DNA of 64,000 nucleotides from Tubiluchus corallicola (lineage: Eukaryota; Priapulida; Priapulimorpha; Priapulimorphida; Tubiluchidae). The position numbers and the translations under genes are program-made. Where the stretch lies: NCBI GenBank assembly GCA_030141605.1, contig JAQGDQ010000041.1, forward strand, positions 126,001 to 190,000, written 5' to 3'. The notes below the pieces were generated by a model. That model saw only the letters and a list, made by a program, of their open reading frames with translations. It had not been told where the DNA came from and did no database searches. Positions 38,746 through 48,400 of the stretch are shown here, one piece after another (position 1 is the first letter of the stretch; every line of letters starts with the position of its first letter).

Positions 38746-39948
38746 TCACATCTTAAAACTTTTTTTCTTACACAAGTTGTCTAAGTTAGCAATAATGCTG
38801 TTAGTCACGTAATCTAAGTATATTTTGTCGTTGTAATCTTTTCTGTGACTAGGACTGATATCTAATTCAAAATGTGGTCCATATAAATGAAAGAATTCAT
38901 TATCTGGAATATCAGTTGAAAGCTTTTGCTGCAGCAATAATGAAGTTATATACGCCCAGCATCGTGCTGTATTTGCACTGTTATACCCACCCCCACCTAA
39001 CAATAACATTGGTAAGTGCCACTGAAGCAGGGTATTTATACAGGAACCTAAAGCTCGGTGAGTCAGGTTAAAGACAGACATCGGGTCTCCAACAATTCCA
39101 TCTGCTCCACATTGGCAAACCAGCACTTGTGGATCAAAGACGTCTTTTACTTTAGCAATAACTTTGTGAAAAACATGAATGAAAGGTGCATCTGTTATTC
39201 CCTCTTTTAGTGGCACATTTACGGAGTAAAATCGTCCTTGACCATATCCAATTTCACTCAGTCTCCCGGTTCCTGGAAAAAATCCAGCATGGAGATGATG
39301 AAAAGATATGGTCATAACTTTATCTGTAAAGCAAAATGCATCTTCAACTCCATCACCGTGGTGAAGGTCAAAATCAATGTATAATACTCGTTCAAAGCGC
39401 TGTCTAAGTTTCAATATTGCCAAAATACAATCATTAAAAAAACAGTATCCAGATGCTTCATCCTTCTTGGCATGATGCCATCCACCACACCAATTAATAG
39501 CAATGTTACATAAATTATCCAGCAATGCGCCAGCAGCTGTTAAAGTACCTCCTGACATAAAAGCAGCAAAGGTATATACACCAGGAAAAGGCAGGCAATC
39601 ATAGCTTAAACCAAATTCTTCAAAATTGCTCTCATACTTTTCATAATCTTCTTCATCAGCTTCATTAAGATTTTGCAAATACTGAACGTAATCCAAACTA
39701 TGAAAGCTTGTAAGTTCATTAATCGTTGCAGGCTTTGGTGAAATAACGTTTACATGCTCAGTCATTCCATATGCATCTATCAGAGCATGCACAATCGATG
39801 CACGAGTTTTGACATTCATCAAAATATCACATATTTTTACATACTGCGGGCTGTAAATGTAGCAAAGTATTTTCTTGGTGCAATTTCCTATATTGGTGGG
39901 ACTAGCATTCACAACACTGTCGCTGCTGCTCACATTGGCGTTTTCCAT
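38746..39948 (-). CDS. HDAC8: Histone deacetylase 8 (class I, Zn-dependent), single exon
   Basis: An uninterrupted 400-residue ORF aligns over its whole length with HDAC8, a lysine deacetylase whose known substrates include the cohesin subunit SMC3. The catalytic machinery is complete: His pair H158/H159, zinc ligands D194, H196 and D283, and transition-state tyrosine Y322 in the GGGGYN motif. HDAC8-specific features separate it from HDAC1-3: a Trp before the His pair (W157, GGWHHAKKDEASG) and Met290 in GDPM. D117 and a cysteine pair matching the human redox-sensitive C102/C153 (C118, C169) are kept, as is an RAS phosphorylation-type site (S51). The N-terminus is longer than in human by about 15 residues. 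The start is the ATG at 39948, with no other in-frame Met before the conserved fold. The human gene has many exons, so introns were lost or this is a retrocopy. Confidence 0.97.
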   Translation of the reverse strand: MENANVSSSDSVVNASPTNIGNCTKKILCYIYSPQYVKICDILMNVKTRASIVHALIDAYGMTEHVNVISPKPATINELTSFHSLDYVQYLQNLNEADEEDYEKYESNFEEFGLSYDCLPFPGVYTFAAFMSGGTLTAAGALLDNLCNIAINWCGGWHHAKKDEASGYCFFNDCILAILKLRQRFERVLYIDFDLHHGDGVEDAFCFTDKVMTISFHHLHAGFFPGTGRLSEIGYGQGRFYSVNVPLKEGITDAPFIHVFHKVIAKVKDVFDPQVLVCQCGADGIVGDPMSVFNLTHRALGSCINTLLQWHLPMLLLGGGGYNSANTARCWAYITSLLLQQKLSTDIPDNEFFHLYGPHFELDISPSHRKDYNDKIYLDYVTNSIIANLDNLCKKKSFKM

Positions 39949-42035
39949 TGAAAACTACGTTACCGTGGTTACCAAATTAGATCCGAAAGTTAATCACGAG
40001 AGTTACTGACAAAATTTTCATTTTCCCGCTGAAATCCAGTACACAGCCATAATGTACGTCTACAATTGGTAAAAAGCGCACTGCAGTCTTGCAGATGTTA
40101 AGCGCATTCGTCACGCCTTTGTTTAATATGTGAGTTTCGTCGTACTTTGGTTCACGTCAGGTGCAATGCCTCTGACTCTTTTATCGCAGGGTAAACTGCC
40201 ATCACAATAATCAGACTTGTTCACATTGTACATCGATATTATCGTATTCTCTTTTTCGTTTTTAATAGTTTTCACAAACAAAACTTTTTTCATCTACAAA
40301 ATATAGTGCATTCAAGTAAGTGTGGACAAACCCATTATTTAAGCTTAACACTAAAATGCGAGTACCCCAGTCTCTTCATTACTGGCGTATCACTTGATGT
40401 TGCCCACATGTACATACAGCGAGAGTCACACACGTTGCGTCGTTCCTAACGTGATGTCACTTCCGCTTTCTTTCAGAATTTTTTGTTTTTCGCAAGATAT
40501 CTGTGCGGCGCTAAGTTTGAAGTGTTTCAATGCTAACCAAACCAAAATGCACACGTTTATAAAAAAATGACACCGCTTTTTTGTATCAGGCTAGTCAATA
40601 GTTAATTTTGACATCAAGTATCTACCAGGGTGTCAGTGGACCTTTAATGAACATTGTCTCCTAATAACAACCAGTTAATTTTCTCCAAGAATCAGCCAAC
40701 CACACTTCAAAATGTGGAGAGATTTATTCCTACTAAATCTAATAGCTGTAGAACACCTATCCAATTAGTTTTCAAAATTTGCATGTCAACCTCACAAACT
40801 TTCCTTTCTATGAAATTATTCCATCCCTTTTCGGTTGGAATATGTCTGTTAATTTACAAAGGCCTTGCTCTGATAAATCTCAAAGTGCTAGTATGTTACC
40901 ACAAACTCACAAACTAAATTAATCTGATAAAAAGGTTATTCAATTTAGCCATCTTGAATGAATTCTATAACATACCATAAGACTCGTAGCCTTTTTAATA
41001 ACCTATCTTCACCCATAAATATAGTACTATTTAAATATTAACTAAGATGCACTTTTGCTTCTCTTTCCATAAAGATGATAAACCATATCCACCTCTCACA
41101 ATTGGTCCACAACAATTTTTTGTCTTCCATGGCCAACGAGAAAATTTCCTTGCATACTTTCATAAAAATTAGACTCTTCTTGATAAAAAAAACCCCCACC
41201 CAGCCCATACAAACACAATTTTTGGAGCTATTACGTACTGGCTTCCATCCAGTCCTAGCAACCTCTTAGAGCATCAGATGACATTGCCATCAATATTACT
41301 CAGTATGACAAAACTTGTGTGGTTAAACAAAGGCATGGTGAATGTCACGTACTGCCGCTATAGTGTGTGGGAGTGAGTGGACTGCGTGCCAGGAAAGTTA
41401 TATGTCCTTATCCAGTTTATTCTCTCCAATTGTTACTGCCAGTAATTTTTTGTGTCATCTTTCTAAAATTGCTACAGTGAACAGTAAACTGACAATAACT
41501 AGTTGTAACATGGGCAGTTCACATGGCTTGCTGTGCCTTGCTTGGCCTGGCATCACTTTTTGAGTGGTCTGCAGTGAATGTTATAACGGTGATTATTACA
41601 TATCATAATTTCAAAATATGGAATTCTAATCACGTTTGAATTCAGTAGTAAATTTAAAATATTTAAATAAATTTTGAATCGGTAATGAAAATAATGATGT
41701 GACAAGAAACCTCAGTATAGTTTGGAGATGGCAAAGACTACGCCTGTACATAGCATTGTAACTCATTTACCTCGATCTAATGTAATTCATATAATTAGAA
41801 TTAAAAGCCACAGTAAAAATAGTTTTGTGCAGTTACTGGCAAGTGGGCCACCCATTGTTTTAATCTCTGTTTTGTAAATGTATGCTCGCTAAAAAGACTG
41901 CGCTGCTTCAATGTGAGCGGTGCATAGCGCAGGGGGAACGTAGGAATAAGACATAAAATGGTTGTTAGGTGGTTATTTGTTCTTGCGCTTGTGAAATCAC
42001 AATAAAGTGTTTATTTGTCTTAATGAAGAACCGAA
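39949..42035. promoter_or_regulatory. Divergent intergenic region between HDAC8 and SLAIN
   Basis: About 2.1 kb separates the two start codons, which face away from each other. A gttaccgtggttacc direct repeat lies just upstream of HDAC8. A cacttccgct ETS-type site lies at about 40456, and a locally GC-richer stretch at about 41890-41945 precedes SLAIN. No further gene was recognised; start sites are not determined. Confidence 0.35.
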
Positions 42036-42427
42036 ATGGGCGAACACCTCAATGTAGGCCAACAAACCGAAGAGCTGAGAAAGCTACAAAGCTTGGTCAA
42101 AGAACTTGAAAGTCAAAACCAGCAACTTCGAAGTCAAATTACTAGCAATGTTGAAAATGAAAACGTTAACGGACATGACACCGACGTTTATCCTACAGAA
42201 CCAGAGACTTTAGCAAAATTTGTTAAAGGAGCTGGTGTGCCTGACGAAATTGGAAATGAGCCATTGACCATTTTCTTTCCTGCCTTGTCTTCTTCGAGGT
42301 CAACGTCAGGGACATTCGAGCTTTCAGCTTCGGCTTCAACGTCATCATCCGCAACAGTTGAAGTCAGTCTAGATACAGTCGATTTAATTGATGTAGGCAC
42401 CACAGACTCAGAGTCTGAAGAAAGCTG
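42036..42427 (+). CDS. SLAIN: SLAIN exon 1
   Basis: Residues 1-130 plus two bases. The start ATG has a purine at -3 and G at +4. The exon contains the coiled coil and an acidic Ser-rich region and ends AGCTG|GTGAGC inside a Trp codon. Confidence 0.9.
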
Positions 42428-45400
42428 GTGAGCAAATTTCTACAGAATAATTTTTAATTTCGTGTTTCACATATCTTTGTAATAATTATATTTGCTGTCG
42501 TCGGGCTATATTCTAATCTTTGTCTGTCACGTTAATTTTTAGGTTATTTTCGTCACCAACGCGCACTTCAGACCAGAATAATGTAAGTCCATGCAAATGG
42601 CTAGAGCGAGCATATGAAGATGAATCTAGTCCAGAGCACGAACTATCCAAAAAAATGCTAGTATACAAGTTAGACGAAATTTGTAAGTAGTGTCTAGCAT
42701 GGATTTTTTAAATATTCTGACCAATATCAATAAACTTAATAGTATACTATATGTTTTGTCTTTCCAAAATTTTCAAAAATTTAGGCAAGGTTTTAAAGAT
42801 ATTTAATCATCAGTTTTTCTAGTTTTTTGTCATTTACTTGCATTCTGGTGTTCATTCCTGCAAGTTCTATAAGCTTGAATTTTTTCATTTTGATAAATTT
42901 ATTATATGCTAAAATATTTTATTATTTCAGTGTCATCACCATCAAAACCTTTAACAAACAAACATGGTGCTGTATCAAAACTGTGTCACTGTGCATCAGA
43001 ACCTGTGATCAAGCCTCCTTTATATGGTAACTTAAATGTTATTACTTACTACACGTAAAGATTTGTTGTTTCAAATTTAAAAGAGGTAAAGTAACAGCCA
43101 ATTAAGAGGCGACGTATCATGCCACTAAACACGGTTGTTTCTGGACTTGACATTAAGGGTGCACAGAAATGCATATTTTCATCAGCAGAACTAAAGCTGA
43201 ATTTTTTATGATTGGGTTCCACCAAACTGAAGCTCAACCGAATGATCGGCCATGCTGCCAAACCAAATTCCAAATAAAATATCAAGTTAGACAGGAATAC
43301 CGAACCGAAGTTTTTGCTGAAGTGGAACTGAATTTTCTTGTAAAGTTAATGGAAATGCAACTGAAAGGAATTATGAGCGATTATGGTGATTATGAGCTGT
43401 GTAAAATTGTACTGACAACTATACCTGTTTTTTAATTTAATGGCTGCTGTAGTAAAGTATTAAATATTTCACAGGCAGCCCTAGTTATGTCAAAAGCAGT
43501 TAAAACGACTTTGTACAATCAGAAAAAATAGTATTGAAGCAAATATTTTGTAGTAATACAGTGTAAAATGCACACATGTAATTATTTTGTAGTGAAAATA
43601 TTCAAATTCTGAAACGCAGCAGTAATTTAGCAAAAAAAACTGAACACTGCTATGCCTGCTTTCTGCTTTATACCTAAACTAAAGCATTTCAGTGCAATGC
43701 AGCAATAGTGTAGTTCTTCACTAGCTTGAATTTTCATTGACCTATTTTGCTGTGTATAAGCGAATGCAACACCGCCACTCTATTGTACTTTGTACCAATG
43801 GTGCATCGCAATCTTCAAGTTATCATACAGAAACAGAAAGCAAAATGCCGGTTGCTGTATTTCATTTGCCGTTTACCATCAGTGTTTTTTTTTGAATAAT
43901 TTTTTATAAGTATTAATCAAATATTCGGTTTGTTTAATGTACTTTTTGCCGAGTCTAGTAATTATTAAAAACGTATGTTCGGTATACTGAAAGTTCACCA
44001 AGATTTTTGTAATTACAACCGAGCTTTACCAGACCGGATTTTTATGTTAATATTTGGGAGAAGAATTCGACAGTCCGGATATTCGATGCATCTCTACTTG
44101 AAATATTGTTTCTTTACAGTGAAGTTCAACAAAAATAGTAGAAGTTTAACAGCAAAACTAACTATGATGTTATTTATTCAATTTACATATGATGATCCAA
44201 AAGCTTGTTCTTTCTTGTCTTTGTGTGTATAATGTACTTTGCTTGCAAGTGAAATTTTGCAAATTCTTCTTATAAGATTCTTTAATTTTTGTTGCTTTTC
44301 ACTATGGTACCAGCAATTCAAATCACTTGGTGTTGACTATTTAGATAGAAAAATAGACAGTAGCACTTTCACACGTCCACGTAGGAAAAAACCTAAAGAT
44401 GAGCGAATCAGTTACTTATCTACTAATGATGACAATGATGAAAGTACAAGTAGCAATGAAAGTTTTCTGAATATTCATGCTCTGGCTAGGAAACAGGAAG
44501 AAAGTAAGTATCTTAACTAATCTATTTCTTTTTCTGACAGTAAGCACAAGTTTGTTAATCTGGGTTTGGAAAAGTGTTAATATTCATATTCACTTTTTCA
44601 GTTATGTAATGTGCTATGCTACGGTTTTGTCAGCAAGTTATGCTAAGGCTAAATTTTCTATGCTAAGGCTCTAATTTTCCGACTCATTTCAGTTTTTGCG
44701 CAGAGCATTGGAACAATGCGAAACAATGGCTTCTGTTCATTCCATTAAAATCAAATGTGGCATACATGCCTTTCAGAATTGGGTCAAACATAATTCCATT
44801 ACCATTGTCAATTGTGTATTCTCCAGTAAGACAATTTCAATTTTATAATGATATATTTTGGATCGTCTCATGTGCATCAATAAAGTTTCAAACTTTTAAT
44901 ATCCACCTAGTGCTTTTGAAGAATAATCAAATTAATGTTTTGTTAAACAAACTATGTTTAAATAGTAAAGCAACTTTGATATTGCTTAGAATTCCAATCT
45001 TATTGAAACATTGTAACGAAAAATCACTGTTTTGTTAAACAAACTATGTTTAAATAGTAAAGCAACTTTGATATTGCTTAGAATTCCAATCTTATTGAAA
45101 CATTGTAACGAAAAATCACTGTAGAACAGTGATTTCTAAGTTTTACAGAACATTTATTTTGATGGCAGATAGTAATTGCTATTTTTTAATTATGAACTCA
45201 CTTTTTCGTATAAAACTTGTTTTTGTAACTTTGCTTCATTGAGCTAGGTAAATTCGGCATACAGTTAACACTCGTCGTAACATACTATTGGGGGGGGGGG
45301 TAGTCCATTATAGCCAAAGGAAAGCCCCATATAGCATGTCTTATTGAAAAAAAGTTCCTGTAAACAGGAGCATTTATTTTAGCTGCTCTAACATTTACAA

Positions 45401-48400
45401 CTTTCCGTAACACTAACTGATTCCCTTCAGCTTGCTTCTGAAATAAAGAATGCAGTTGATAAGCTTGTTTTCACTACATATTTTGTTGATACTGCACATG
45501 TGCATTAAAGTTTGCTTATCCCTAGAATTGAAAGCTGTGCCCTTTGAAACTGCTGATATAATTGGTTTCTCCTGAAGTCTCCACTGACACAAATGCGTGG
45601 GCAGCTAGGAAGCAAGAATACGATAAGGGCAGTTCACTGACCTGACTATTAAGTGTATTTGGTGGCACAATTTTAAATCAATGTAATGTTAACCATATAT
45701 TTTCGATGATATAATAATGCAGATCATTAAAGCTGGGGCAAATCAGAATTGAAACTGGAAGTGTTACAGCCCACGCCCTTTTTATTATGTGCTTTTTCTG
45801 ATTTATAAGTTATAGGAACAAGAAATGCTAATAACACAGAGATAATTCTTGTCGGATAAAACGCTGTGCAAATATAAATGTTGAAATGCTACAGATTACA
45901 CACTGACCTAATCTTATGGCACGGAAATGTGACTTCATTACAAATGACTTGTTCCAGCATAACTTTAAGCGATTGGACAAGCAAAAATAGTCAGTTGTAA
46001 TGAGTGCTTAGTGATTTAATTTTTACTTTGATGTTAATTTTTCGTCATAATTGCATATCATTTTTACTTAAAATTTTTGTTGTTACAGACTTGAGACAAA
46101 GCTTGTCTACATCACAAGCAAATCGCCGGGGCTCTGGTTCTGGTAAGACCATATATTTATTGCTAAATGCCTTAAATGTGCATAATAATTCCTAAATAAG
46201 TAATCATAACACTTCAGTTTCCATTGCCGCTATTTACATAAGAATATGGACATTTTCAAACTTTTTCTGCATGTTGCAGTAAGTCTTTCATTTGTAGCTT
46301 ATAATAGAAATGTCAATGCTGTAGTAAGTGGGTATTCAAAATAAGATATAAGATCACATTTTATGAAATAAAAGTTACAAATTAATTTATGTTTACATTT
46401 GTTAATCATTTGTTTTATCTTTGAAACTTTCATGTTTTCTCCTTTTAATAATTGTGAATATAATCTTCTGATATTCACTTTCTTTAATACTTCTGAAACA
46501 CTTTATACATAGATCACAAACATGGTGTTAGTAACAGTAATGAAGATGATCAAAGACTGTCAAAGAACATACCTCATGCTACCTCGGTAATGCCGTCGCT
46601 TGATGGAAATGAAAGCTCTGACAGTTCTGCTTCTTATGGTACATTTCTAATAGTCTGTACTGTCACAAAGGCATGCATGAAAACTCATAATACTTTCAAT
46701 TATTGTACCAGAATGTTTCTAGAGTAAATTGCGTGTATATATTACGTACTAAATTAATTTGGATAAATGAATAAACTCAGTTAGTTTGCATAACACGTAC
46801 AGTAAAACTATTTTCTAACTGTTACTGCGATGTAGCTGCATGGTTCATTTTATGAATCTACTACAGCAGTTTTGTCTAAATAGGATAAACACAGATGCTA
46901 ATATTCGCAGTAATGTTGTCAATACTGGATACTGACAATATTATTGAGTGTCAGTAATCAATACTGAATCATAGCTATGAGTTGGGCAGTATCATTGTGA
47001 GTGTCTAAGTCCTTTAAGTGGCTTGATTGCTAAGATTAAAATTTTCTGTTCTTCCGATTCCATATAATATCTGCATATACACATGATATTAATAGCGTTT
47101 TGAGTCATTTGCTTAATGGACAGTGTTCACTGAAAATTATGTATTTTCTCATTTTTGCACTATTACTTTATTGGGATCATTTTCAAAACCTAGGCATGCA
47201 AGGAAAGTCTTGATGCATTGCTAATGATAGAAACAAATATATATGTATATATATAGTTGATCAGTTACTGCATACATTTTACTCTGAGACTGAGCGACAT
47301 TCTCAGAAACTCTGTGAAGCAAGATGGCTGATATTGAGTTTTTAAAGAGACCAAAATTCAGTACTACTTTGTACTGTTTAGTTTCCTTAAATCAACTAAG
47401 AAAACTATAAAAATTGTTTTAGGTTTAGCAATGCCCCAATCCAAAGTAGTAAATTTTGTGATTTATGTAATTCTGTAAAATGTGAATGCTGAAACTCAAA
47501 CATTTTCGAACATGCCTTAAAAATTATTAGTGGCTTTATTTACGTATGAATTTTTATTTAAATGAATTTCTTGTCATTGTTATTATTTTGTTTAGCCGTA
47601 TTGCTTGTTTAGTTTTTGCTTGATCAAGTGGTGATGGTAACCTTATATTTTGTTAGTATGCTCAGTTGCTAATTCTGTGACTTTGTTGTGTAGCTTCGTT
47701 TCACAGCGTCGGTAGTAGCCGACCTCGGTCAACGAGCAGCAGTACAAATGAGAGCGCATGCGACAGTAATGCATCACTAGATGCCGCATGTGATGCACCA
47801 AAAAAGTACAGATTAAATATAGTTTCCCAAGGTATTCGAGTCCCTTTATTTTATTTTGCTGTGTTGTTTTTATCATTGGTCATTATTGGTTAAATTGTGT
47901 TTGCTATTTTTATTGTGCGTGCGTGTGTGTGCATGTTGCTGAATTCTGCATACACGGGATATATATTCATTTTGCTTCATTAGGTTTGCTTTCTGATTAT
48001 ACAACGTATGTTTGACGATATGACTCAGTCTTGTGCTTACCAGTTTACTGGTAATAATTTTTCTTAATGATGATCGTTTTTCATTAAATTTTCCTGCATG
48101 ATTTGGCAAGTCTGCCAGAGAATGACAGCATACTTAATTTATTTTTAATTATAATGTATTCTTGATCAAATTATATTAACCTTGCTGTGGCGGCTTGTGA
48201 TTCTAATTAGTGATAATGCTGCTTCAGACAATTTTTAAGTGTAATAAACAGAAAAATACAGTAACTGTATATTGATATACTTGAAGTATTTCAATATTTG
48301 AAGTACCTTAAAATCCCCAAAAAACGATAATTTAACACTTTACAGATAAAATGCTCCAGTCTACGTCGATCGAAAGCTATTTTAAAATATGCATGCATAG

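Noticed and set aside
43169-43435. 88-codon plus-strand ORF as a possible SLAIN exon
   Set aside because: It lies inside the hAT-type element, and the exon 3 to exon 4 phase joins without it.
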